NCBI GenBank assembly: GCA_043228905.1
Contig: JBHGNT010000001.1
Location: 20,832,001-20,896,000, forward strand
Length of the DNA: 64,000 nt
Source: Azolla caroliniana
Taxonomy: Eukaryota > Polypodiophyta
Reading direction: 5' to 3'
The position numbers and the translations under genes are program-made. Below are positions 9,936 to 20,209 of the stretch, piece by piece. Under the pieces are notes generated by a model. That model did no database searches, was not told the origin of the DNA, and worked only from the letters and a program-made list of their open reading frames with translations. Every line of letters starts with the position of its first letter. The first letter of the stretch is position 1.

Positions 9936-10519
9936 ATATCGTTTAACACTCACTTGTCGAGGAACTCTTTGAAAATGTAGAGGCTTATTGACACAATCTT
10001 CGTTAACATTCGATAAACTAGACTGACATGAGTCGTATCTACTTTAATATATCTTGTTTTACTTAAGTTCAATGGCTCTATCGAAAAAATTGACGACGAG
10101 CTTTGCTCTTAATCGTTGTTGGTCTTAACATGGCACCTTTTATTATTAACATGGCTATATTCCTCGATTGAGAATAACAAGTTATTAGATAATATAATAG
10201 GCTCAATAGAAAACAAAGAATTTTCACTCGACTTTGAGGAGATTTTGCTCAAGGCTAAGTCACAACAACAATGTCCAAAATAGGCACAAGTTTGGTTCTA
10301 TAATAAGCATCATGTCCAAAAACATATTATTTATTTATTTTTTAAGCTAATTAAAAATATTTTTGAAAATAAAAAATAAAAAATATATAAAGGGAAGTCA
10401 TCTTCTATTTCTCATTATCACGTTCAAGCAGAAGAAGAGCACAATAGCACAAGAACACTTAGCAACCAAAATCATCGAGTTTTCGCCTACCCGGTCCAAT
10501 CAACATCTCCGACATCAAC
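9936..10519. promoter_or_regulatory. TE1 divergent promoter region
   Basis: Noncoding, AT-rich DNA between the 5' ends of the minus-strand transposase and the plus-strand ParB-methyltransferase, so both promoters should lie here. It holds GTCCAAAATAGGCACAAG at 10273 and GTCCAAAAA at 10314, matching the left subterminal pair at 3779/3878, and a TATATAAAGGGA box at 10384-10395, about 125 bases upstream of the ATG at 10520. Confidence 0.5.
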
Positions 10520-13500
10520 ATGAACAACGCAAAGAAAATTGCCAGGTATGTTTTCTAACAAGCTAATTCTTGCAAAACATTTATTGAGTCAGGAGGTGAC
10601 GACACTTCAAAGTCTTTTGTCGGTAACACGATGAAGACTTTAGGCGAAAAGAGTGGGGAGCCTTGCCTGAAGAGCTACCCCCATGTGGAGTGGACACTGA
10701 TCTACACCAAGGAACAAGGGGACCTCCTTCTAATTCTTGCAAAGTCTGAAGGTGAAGGCAAGTTGCAGGTGGGAAAGACATTCACCTACGACTACGTACA
10801 ATTCACATCGAATATGAGGACAACGACTCATTCAACCTCTTCTTTGATGTTGATAGGTCCGTGGGGGTTTGCAAAGTCAAGATCGATGAACGTAATTTCA
10901 TAACTGACTCCTGCCACCCTAAAGCCCAAAAAAAGGATGTTCAGAAAAAAAACAACTTGATTGTTGCTTTGCGCCTGTACATTAAGGGAGAGCTGATGGT
11001 CACGCAAGCAACAACCCCATCAATGTCTGCCAAGAAGTACAAGAAAAGGCAACAACCAGAAGAGGATGAGCCAAAGGTCCTCGAGTTCGTAGAAGATGAG
11101 GAGGAAGAAGCCGAGCTCGAAGTAATTCCTCCATGGGGGCACATTTCATCGGGGATACTAACCTCAGAGCAAAACCGGACCAGAGAAAATATTGTAAAGA
11201 TGAAGCTTGTCTGTAAAGGAAAATTATTTCACTTACCAATTTGCTCTATTCAACAACCACCCATCAATCCGGAGATAGGAAGATAGGCTCTAGAAATAAG
11301 AGAGCCACATTCAGTGCATGTGCAGAACTTAAAAAGCAAAATGAAGATTAATCCACATGCGACTATAGTGCCATTCTTAATAATGGTTGACCTAGATCAA
11401 TGCCCTATTGTTGCTCACTTCAAGTACAGTTCGGCAGATGACTAACATACTTGTGATTGGAGGATCCCACTCTGTTGAAGCTCGACGTCAACTAGTCAAG
11501 GAGTATCCACTTACCCCTTTCTTCAAGTATGCAGAATGTAAAGTGTATGTAGGCCTTACACATGAAGAAGCCAAGTTGTTAGCTTGGGATCATAACAACG
11601 ATAATGACTATAGACAAAAGATGTCATGTATTGAGCGCATCAGGTTCTTCCATCACGAGTACCTTGATGCGCTGCAAAAATTTGGTACTCGGCTGCATCC
11701 TGGATTGCGACGACAATGTTTGCTTGAAGTGGGGATAGAAGTTGACGAAAGCACCAAGTCTAAAGGCTTGAGAAAATATGACTCATGGTTCAACTTGCCT
11801 TTAGAATAGGGGAGGTGTGGAACCTCCAAGATCAGATTTTTAGTATGTGGGAGCATAAAGAAATAAAGGGTCAAAGATCAAAGAAGGCTAAGCTCGACAC
11901 ATAGGTGGAGATTAAATCTAAGTCACGTAAAAGTGACTTAGTAATTGAAGAGTTAGCCGAAGATATGAAGCTACTTCCTTGGTGGTCACTGCAAGGAATT
12001 AAGGATGACAGATTATTGATATCTATATTGTCAAGAGTGTCCGCCAAGGAGTTTAGCCTTGACGAAATGGTCATAGAGTTTCAAAAGTGAGTGATCTATG
12101 TGCATGTATCATTTTGATTTGATTGCTTTGTTGATTTGTTCTTTATTCTAATTTTAGTTTCTTTTGTTTTTTAGCCATAAGGTGTATATGAAGATTCAAG
12201 AGCTGATGATAAAAAAATTGTCCCTGCCTACGTGGGAAGAAGTGGAGCAATCTTGCCCAAAAACATCATCCTACAAGGCTCTTGAAGAATTCTTTATCGT
12301 GTTTAGAGAATGGGTATGTATGTTCTACAAATATTAATTGATTTTTGGACAATGGGTTTCTTCTTACAAAATTTATAATTACAGAAACCACCTCGTTCAA
12401 AGAAGAATAGTGACAGCAATGAAGGCATACCTAGCGCCTTCATCACCCATTTGGAACGAGCTAAATACAAGAAACGGATGACAAAAGGAAACGAGCTCGA
12501 GGTGCCTGAGGACTCAGATACTGTAAAAAGCTTTTTGCACAAGAGTGATCCTTTCCGATAATTGTATTATAGTGTATATAATGGTGATGGGGGTAATATG
12601 CTTGACGTATTACCCAAGTGACATTCTACATTGCTCGTGGCAGATATACCGTATGGCTTTAGAATAGTAGGTTCGACATACGACGATGTGCCATAAAAAT
12701 ATCCGCAAATAGAGAAGATGGTTAAGGACTTTGCAGAGCTGACCCTGGCATCATTATGGCGTATTGTTATATTTCACAATATGGGTCAGGTGTTATCGGT
12801 CACGATTGCATTGAAGTCGAGATGCCATGTCACCGAACATATGCATTGGTAAGCATTATGTTACTATATATTTAATGTATGGATTCTATGTTGCTTACTA
12901 CATATTTATTAACTTGTTTCAATTCAATTATAAAATAGGGTTAAAACGAACATAACTCGTACCCCGGGTGATCGAATGGTGAGTGTTGTGGAGCACATGT
13001 GCGTGGGCTACTACGATGCGATTTCTAAGAAGAAGGCTTAGGCACATGTTAATGAGGGGAATGTTGTCAACTATATCATGTGCCCGACTGTATCGAAGAA
13101 ATTGCGCCATGTGTCTGACGATAAGAGTTTAGTAAACCCTTATCAAAAGCCCCAATGATTGATTAATCGATTGGTCGAGTTGTTCTCGAACCCTGATAAT
13201 TGGGTTCTCGACTTATTTTTTGGAACAGGTAATCTCATAAGTTTCATCAATGTTTTTAAAAATGAACTATTATTTCTTGTCTTGTTTTCTTACTTTTGTA
13301 TGTGTGATTGTTTATTTAGGAATGACGACTGCATGTGCCCTTAAACTATTAAGGAATTGCGTGGCATTAGAAAAGGACCCCGACCAAGTCAATTTTATTA
13401 AGATGAGGATCCAAGGCAGGACCAAGAGGTTGGGCCAACGCATATCAACGAAACCGAGATGTTTTAGATGGCCTCCAGAGAGCCGATGGAACCTATAGAC

Positions 13501-13647
13501 GAGGAAGGAGGCGACCTTGTCGACCTTGAAGATGCACTGGGTTCTGATCATATACAAGATTCAGGTGAGGAGACAGAACATGTTGATGCAGCACCATTGT
13601 CAGTTGATCTTAGAGAGCAGCCTGTTCCAGACCTCTTAATGGCGTGA
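10520..13647 (+). pseudogene. ParB-like domain / beta-class DNA methyltransferase gene with introns (TE1 cargo)
   Basis: Multi-exon gene. Likely introns: 10546-10592, 12087-12174, 12314-12384, 12849-12938 and 13229-13319, all GT-AG. An unrecognised N-terminal region (10593-11220) is followed by a ParB/sulfiredoxin-type module: NPHATIVPFLIMVD (about 11350), then IGGSHSVEARRQL (about 11455) and LTHEEAKLLAWDHNND. The methyltransferase domain shows motif IV as VADIPYGF (12640-12660), the NPYQKP box (about 13134-13151) and motif I DLFFGTG spliced to MTTACALKLL (13207-13345), then CVALEKD (motif II region). Motif IV before motif I is the beta-class permutation of N6A/N4C DNA methyltransferases. Frameshifts (about 10800, 11440) and stops (11284, 12559, 13039, 13156) show decay. 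Predicted role: DNA base methylation with ParB-type DNA binding. The start is uncertain because the first exon joins out of frame. Confidence 0.8.
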
Positions 13648-14448
13648 TTGTATATTAGTTTGTATTTGTAACTATAAAATTGTAACACTAAACTTGTGTT
13701 GGAATATAAGATTATTTTATTTGAGTACCATTTCTTTACACTGTCAGATTGGTTTGCAAACTTTAAGTGTTTATCATATATTTGTATTGGTTGACTTGCA
13801 AAGTATGTGGTTGTTAAGTATAATTTTTATTGAATAGATGATGATGAACTTATCGATTGTATGACAAATGTTGGTTATAATTGTTTCTTTTTTAATATAA
13901 TTGAATTTAGCTTTATTCTAGGATTTCTGAGCTCTTTAATCTTGGTTATTTAGTTTTGAGTGTACAGAATAATATTAAGTCAATGTTGTTGCTCACTTGA
14001 TCTTACATTTAGGTTGTTCATATATGATTGGGATATAATGTTCGTAGAAGTTTTTGGGCATGTGAGTTATATAATGTGATATTCACTTGTGAATATATGT
14101 CTAATTATACCCAAAAATGCAATTTGCTCATTTACAAGCTTTATAGGAGTTAGAGAGAAATATAACATTAAAATTGTGTTTCTAAAATTGTTCAATTGGA
14201 TTCAAATTCAACGTTATGTAAAATGAAGCATATTACAATGATAGTTGAAAGCATTCTCGTAATCCAAGTGAATGCCTGGCTAAATGTGTATGAATTGAGA
14301 AAATATAGGTTAAATTTGAAATCTTGATAATATTAACTGTGTTTTTTATTGATGTTTTTAAAAGTCATGTGCACATGCGTGATACATTCTTGAAAGTTTG
14401 TTAAAGAATTGTAATTCTTGACATCTCATGTATTTATCAATAATGGAA
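13648..14448. other. TE1 right subterminal region
   Basis: AT-rich noncoding DNA between the methyltransferase stop and the right TIR. No gene or obvious repeat is seen. It probably contains the 3' UTR. Confidence 0.5.
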
Positions 14449-14484
14449 TGCGACATATTACATGTTCTAAATGACCCAATGTTA
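14449..14484 (-). repeat. TE1 right terminal inverted repeat
   Basis: On the minus strand it begins TAACATTGGGTCATT and includes GTAATATGTCGCA, pairing with 3728-3763. The CT target duplication follows at 14485-14486. Confidence 0.85.
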
Positions 14485-16138
14485 CTTGTTGTTGAGCTTC
14501 AATCTCTCATCCTTTGCTACATGCATTTATACCAAACATCCGAACACCTTTAGGTGTTGATAGGAGAACTCTTTACCTGTCCACACCCTCTGTGGGACAT
14601 CATCTTTCAAGGGCACTGAGGGAGACCTATTGATCAGATAAACAACCGTGTACATTGCCTCAACCCAATACAATTTTGGCAACTTTGCATGTGACAACAT
14701 GCTCCTCACTCTTTCCATGATAGATTGATTCATCCTCTCTTTAAGTCCATTCAACTCAGGGGTCTTAGGCATTGTATATTGGAGTTGAATACCTAGGGAC
14801 CTGAAATACTCTTCGAATTGTACTCTGTACTCGCCACTATTGTCAGTTCAGACAGTCTTTAGCTTCCAACCCAACTCTCCTTTAGCTCTGGCCTGGAACT
14901 CTTTGAAGAGAGACCATGCTTGATCCTTCGAGTTTAGTACAAAAGCCCACAAATATCGATTGTAGTAATCAATGAACGTTACGAAGTACTATCCGCTATG
15001 ATGCGATGGAGCATCCACGTAGCACACATCTGTGTGTACCAGTTCTAGTGTAGCTTCTTTTCTCTTTGGTGGTCTCAAGTGGAATGCAATTCTATTTTGC
15101 TTTCCGATGAGGCAGTAACACATCTCACCAAGTGCACTCCATTTACTTTTGGAAGAAGTTTCTGGTCGGCTAGGATATGGTTGCATCTCTCGTGCATGTG
15201 GCCAAGAATCTTATGCCATATCTCTCCATTTGAGTCGGTTGTCACGTTTACTTCATCCTTGTACAGCTTGACAGGCAACACATACAAAGAGCCCTGTTTT
15301 TGTGCTTGGGCCACTATGAGATTTTCCCGATAGAACTTCCATTTGCCATTTCGAAAACTACCATTGTAGCCTTCATCGTCCATTCTTCCAATCCATATAA
15401 GTTTCAGCCTGATATTTGGCACATGTCGAACATGCCTCAAAGTCAACCGACAACCGGTTGATGTTGTCAGGCATACACTTCCGATGCCGGCTATCTTGTA
15501 TTCTCCATTGTCTCCCATCTTTACATAGCCATAGTCATTGGCTGTGTAGGATGAGAAACACTCTCTCGAGGGAGTTATTTGGAATGATGCACTGCAGTCG
15601 ATCACCTAGGCACACTCTTCACTTGCAAGGTTTACATTTTCTTGCTCACAAATGAACAAAAATTCTTCTTCACTTGTAGCCACGACTGAAGTACCCTTCT
15701 CCTAAGAAATCCTTCTAGGTTCAACATCATTTGAAGCACCTTTTTCTTTCCTAAGGTGTCGACAATCCTTCTGGAAATGTCTAGGTTTTCTGCAGTACAA
15801 ACATGTGAGTTTTCCTCTGGACTTGGATTTGGCTTGAGGCTTGTCTCTCTTTTGTGGACTTTTTTGCTTGCTTCTGTTGTGCCATATTTTCCTTCAATTG
15901 GGACAAGACACCCTTGTCCTTCCTTCTTGTCTCCTCGTTTAGGATACTTGTCTTTACCACTTGCAAAGATAAGTTTTCCTCTTGGCACGCGGTACTGAGA
16001 GACACCACCAAGTTCTCCTAGTTGTATGGCAGGATACATATCAGTAACAAGGCCTGCATAACATCATCTAATGGGAACTTTGCCGCTTCAAGTTGATCAC
16101 CAACCCCATCAAGGTTGTAAAGAATCGATGGTGATTCT
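14485..16138 (-). pseudogene. copia A, segment 1: gag end, protease, pre-integrase, integrase
   Basis: Read from 16138 down: NLDGVGDQLEAAKFPLDDVM (gag), YCRKPRHFQKDCRHL (degenerate CCHC knuckle, about 15795-15765), a protease site as VIDCSASFQITP (Cys where Ser is usual, Ser for Gly), HVRHVPNIRLKLIWIGRMDD, GEIWHKILGHMHERC (pre-integrase), LELVHTDVCYVDAPS, then KTPELNGLKERMNQSIMERV (integrase with the catalytic Glu) and LKVFGCLV...KLNNK up to the TE1 junction. Several stops. It is broken on the right by copia D's LTR and continues at 3727-3350 beyond TE1. Confidence 0.88.
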
Positions 16139-16568
16139 TGTGTAGCAGAATAGATGTGTGTTATGTGCGTATATGTGTGAGAGAAAAGAGAACTCAAGAT
16201 AGATAAAATGAGAGGAAAATAGAATACTCAAGAAGAAGGTGTATATTACACAAGTAGAATAAGAATCACAAAATGTAGCATAATAAGGAGTCACAACCGA
16301 CTTAATATGAAGTGTGAGGAGGGTGCTCTATATATAGTCACCCTCTCTCTTCATTAACTAACTACAACAACCACTCTCTGTCTTGGGGAATGTGAAGACA
16401 CATAATCATGGGGAATATGTAACTCATTAGTTATGTGTCCTAGAATATGATTCTATGACACATAGTTAATGTGTAGAGAGTAGTGGTGTGACTCTTGACC
16501 TTTGAGTAATCATGGATTCTCAAAAGGTGTGTTCACATGTTGTACTATGTTGAGCTTGATTCTCAACA
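16139..16568 (-). repeat. 3' LTR of copia D (about 430 bp)
   Basis: On the minus strand it starts TGTTGAGAATCAAGCTCAAC after AGCTTGAGGGGGCG. The far end is placed at TTCTGCTACACA (16139) because it gives a CA terminus. The end is less certain than the start. Confidence 0.65.
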
Positions 16569-17525
16569 CGCCCCCTCAAGCTCAACTCGGGTTGATTCCT
16601 TTTGGTTGATGTCGGCTTCGGCTGGTATCCGGTTCGGACGATCTCCGGTGTCTGCTTCGGTTCGTACCCGGTTCGGACAATATCCGGTTCTCGTTTGTAC
16701 TCCCCCTCAAGCTTGGAAAGTCTGGGATTGTCAATCCAAGATCTAACATAAATTGCCAAAACTTGTTAGCTCCTAAGGCTTTCGTGAAGATGTCGACCGT
16801 TTGAAGATTTGTGTTGATCTATTGAAGGTCGACATCTCCGGCCGGAACACGCTTTCGAATGAAGTGATAGTGCACTTCGATATGCTTCGTACGTGCGTGG
16901 AACACTGGGTTCCGAGCCAGATAAATAATGCTCATGTTGTCGCAGTAAAGGGGAGTTGGATCCTTGATGGGAACGCCTAGATCCTTCAAAATCCTCTTGA
17001 GCCATACGACTTCACATGCAGCTACGGTTGTGCCCTTGTATTTGGCCTCTGTACTCAAAAGTGCGACAGTAGGTTGCTTCTTACTACTCCAAGATATTGC
17101 TCCGCTACCAAGGGAGAAGACAAATCCATAGGTCGATCGTCGATAAACTTTGTAGCTTGCCTAGTCCGCGTTTGTGTACCCTTCGAGTCGTATTGGTGTG
17201 GCCGATGCGTAGAGAACGCCGTAATCCATTGTGCTGCTCATGTATCGTAATAATCGCTTAACGCAATCGAAATGGATATCTCGCAGAGTTTGCATGAATT
17301 GGCTAAGGAGTCCGACTGGATAGCTAAGGTCGGGTCGAGTGACTGTGAGATAGATGAGGCTCCCGATCAGTTGACGATATTGGGTCGGCTCGCACTCGTC
17401 TGTGCCGGAGTCAACATCTAGTTTGAGGTTTCGATCGAAGAGGCGTAGTGACCGATTTGCACTCAGTCATCCCTAACTTGTATAACAAGTTGAGGATGTA
17501 GTGTCATTAAGAGATCATAATGCCG
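16569..17525 (-). pseudogene. copia D reverse transcriptase C-terminus, RNase H and short extension
   Basis: Minus strand: [68 protein letters not shown] (RNase H), [38 protein letters not shown] and VDIFTKALGANKF. A PPT-like AGCTTGAGGGGGAG at about 16699-16715 follows RNase H, then a short Arg/Ser-rich extension and the real PPT at the LTR. Few stops compared with its neighbours. Confidence 0.87.
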
Positions 17526-18289
17526 GTTTGTCCGCTACCATTATTTTGTAGGCAAGAGCTTGATTTGGGAAACAATCATATTGTGAAATGGAAATATTTA
17601 GAGTATGTGACTGAAAATATTGGCAAGGGACTTGTAATTAAGCGTATCAAGGAAGTATATAAGGAGACATGTGCTCCTACCCTTGTCTCAGAATTTAAGA
17701 AACAATTTGGGGAGTTCATTCCACATAACTTCCGGAGTTATTGGCAAAATTCACAGTTCAAGGAATGTATTAATAACTTACCAACGGGTGTCATCGTATT
17801 CGTTATTGACTTTGCAGAAAACTATACATTTAAAGTTCAAAATGTGGTTCAATCAATGCATTGGTACAATGATCAATGTACAATACTTGTACATCTTTGC
17901 TATTGGAGACAAGACGGTGAGTTACATAAGAAATCAATATTTACATTTCAGATGATAAAAAGCATGATACACTTTGTTCAACATTGTTTTAAGCTTCACC
18001 ATGCAGATTTATTGTCTCTAGGGTTTAGCTTTAACCGTCATTGGGTTTGGTCTGATGGTGTTGCCTCGCAGTTTAAGGCGGCACAATTGTTCTACTTTAT
18101 CGCCAGGTAATTTTTAATCCACATGTTTAGTACTTATAATGCAATGTCTAAGGAAGTAATTCTTGTGTTAGTGCATGCATACTAATTATGTTTGTAACTA
18201 TTCAAACACAGTACTATTCAAATGGATGCATGCATACTAATTAAGTTTGTAACTATGTTAAGTGTTCTTGATTGATCATATAGTACCAT

Positions 18290-19420
18290 CTTGTCACGTG
18301 AATATGTGTTTATTATCTTTTAATCCATGTGAAGTGTTCTCCATAGACACATTGTACTGTGTTGTGTGTTGTATCTGTACTAAATCAGTATTTATTGAAG
18401 GATGTAAAGTACTCGTCTTATACTCATAGTATTAAGAGTTTGTACTAATTATCTTTTAGTCCATGTGGAGTGCTCTCCATGGACACATTGTATTGTACTG
18501 TGTGTTGTATCTGTACTAAATCAGTATTTATTGAAGGATGTAAAGTACTCGTCTTGTACTCATAGTCATCTTATAATCATAATATTGTCCGTCCTTAAGA
18601 GTTTGTACTAATTATCTTTTAATCCATGTTGAGTATTCTCCATGGATACACTGTATTGTACTGTGTGTTCTATCTGTACTAAATCAATATTTATTGAAGG
18701 ATGTAAAGTACATGTCTTGTACTCATAGTACTGTCCTATATTGAAGAGTTTGTACTAATTATCTTTTAATCCATGTTGAGTGTTCCATGGACACACTGTA
18801 TTGTACTGTGTGTTGTATCTGTACTAAATCAGTATTTATTGAAGGATGTAAAGTACATGTCTTGTACTCATAGTATTGTCCTATATTGAAGAGTTTGTAC
18901 TAATTATCTTTTAATCCATGTTGAGTGTTCCATGGACACACTGTATTGTACTGTGTGTTGTATCTGTACTAAATCAATATTTATTGAAGGATGTAAAGTA
19001 CATGTCTTGTACTCATAGTATTGTCCTATATTGAAGAGTTTGTACTAATTATCTTTTAATCCATGTTGTGTTCTCCATGGACACATTGTATTGTACTGTA
19101 TGTTTTATCTGTACTAAATCAGTATTAATGGATGTAAAGTACTCGTCGTCAGCAACATAGTACTATCCAATATTGAAGAGTTTGTACTAATTATCTTTTA
19201 ATACATGTAGAGTGTTTTCCATGAACACATTGTACTATGCTTTGTGCTGTATCCGTACTAAATTAGTATTAATGGATGCTAAGTACTGTTGGTTGACAAC
19301 ATAGTACTATTTATCTTTTAATTAGTGTAGAGTATTCTCCATGGATACGTTGTGCTATGCTTTGTTTTGTATTGGTACTAAATCGGTATTAATGGATGTA
19401 TAGTACTCTCGAGTGACAAC
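18290..19420 (+). repeat. Tandem repeat array in T2 intron (about 145-165 bp unit, about 8 copies)
   Basis: Units restart at TTTGTACTAATTATCTTTTA (about 18436, 18601, 18747, 18892, 19039 and 19178, with weaker copies at each end). Each unit contains GTACTAAATCAGTATTTATT and GGATGTAAAGTACTCG. The palindromic core AGTACT recurs many times. It lies wholly within the intron, so coding is unaffected. Confidence 0.85.
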
Positions 19421-19516
19421 ATAGTACTAATGTTTGTTGGAAACCTGGGATACAAAAGCATGTACTTCTCTTTATTCAACATTCGTATGCAATGGAACTA
19501 CTTCGGGTCTGGACAT

Positions 19517-19803
19517 TGTCTATTACACTTACGTGTTCCTTGAGTAGCTTTGATGTGAACCATTTTTCCCTATACATGGGCACTTTTTACTCTAGTGCTG
19601 GCTAGAGGTTTTTTCCCCATGTTACCACATACATGAGTCACTCATATGTGGTGGTACTTAGTACTTAGGGATATATATTTAAGTTCCTATTAGTTTTTGT
19701 ATCATTCATCAATAGAGAGAGCTATTCTAGCCATTGTCTTCCTTGTGTGAGTGCTTCTTTGTTTGAGCTTCTTGTGTGTTTCTCACTCTTCCTCACATAC
19801 CCA
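19517..19803. repeat. Probable solo LTR (287 bp)
   Basis: Starts TGTCTATTACACTTACG and ends ATACCCA, with TG...CA ends. It is flanked by GACAT at 19512-19516 and AACAT at 19803-19807. It contains a TATA-like GATATATATTTAAG near 19670. It sits exactly at the left boundary of the chromovirus, whose own target duplication is also GACAT. No internal retroelement sequence is left, as expected after LTR-LTR recombination. Confidence 0.6.
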
Positions 19804-19807
19804 ACAT

Positions 19808-20181
19808 TGTCATCGAAATATGCCATAGAGGAAGGTAGGGATTGAACCCAAGACCTCATGGTCTCTATTGGGCAAACCCTACCACTTGAGCATTGGAAGT
19901 TCCTAGCTTACATGCATTCTCATTCTCTAGCTTGCATGCATCGTCACACATTCTCTATTGCATGCATCCTCATGCGTACTGTATTGCATGCATCCTTATG
20001 CACTCTATTTCTAGTTGGCTTACATAGCCCTACCCTCTTGTATAAACACTCATGTGCACCTTGATTCTAATCCAGGTGAACAACACAAGTTAGGGATTCT
20101 ATAAGTTGAGTTCTTATTCTTTTCCTCTCTCTTGTTCTCCAGTCTTATCTTCGTTCTACTCTATTATACTTGTCCATGACA
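19808..20181 (+). repeat. 5' LTR of the chromovirus
   Basis: TGTCATCGAAATATGCCATAG to CCATGACA. Compared with the 3' LTR it lacks about 50 bases after CACTTGAGC. It contains several GCATGCATCC/T repeats and a TATA-like TTGTATAAACACTC. Confidence 0.8.
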
Positions 20182-20209
20182 TTTTGTTCACCTTCCTTTT
20201 CTTGCTACC

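Larger units (their letters stand above)
3728..14484. mobile_element. TE1: 10.76 kb TIR DNA transposon carrying a transposase and a ParB-methyltransferase
   Basis: The ends are imperfect inverted repeats (30 of 36 positions identical by eye), both starting TAACAYYGGGTCATT and containing GTAATATGTCGCA. The element sits inside the integrase gene of copia A. It is flanked by CT at 3726-3727 and 14485-14486, and removing the element plus one CT restores an uninterrupted copia frame across the site. Inside, a transposase-like gene (minus strand) and a ParB-methyltransferase gene (plus strand) are transcribed divergently from the 9.9-10.5 kb region. The interior has been invaded by copia pieces at 4655-5140 and 6028-8034. 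The superfamily is not assigned: 2-bp duplications and these termini do not match one I know. All genes are damaged. Confidence 0.82.
16139..17525 (-). mobile_element. Ty1/copia retrotransposon D, 5'-truncated, with 3' LTR
   Basis: Minus strand from 17525: late reverse transcriptase, RNase H, extension, PPT and LTR. It lies in the gag of copia A on the left. On the right it adjoins the transposase gene at 17552, where its 5' part is missing, so it marks a truncation point for both. Confidence 0.85.

Noticed and set aside
10520-13647. Bacterial contamination or a host METTL4/MT-A70-type gene
   Set aside because: It has GT-AG introns and lies within TIRs inside a plant copia element. Motifs are D-I-P-Y and permuted, unlike the DPPW of MT-A70 proteins.
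3728-14484. Assignment of TE1 to Tc1/mariner, piggyBac, CACTA or KDZ superfamilies
   Set aside because: Termini TAACA, a 2-bp CT/AG duplication and the transposase motifs do not match the TA, TTAA, CACTA-type or 8-bp-duplication signatures of those groups.
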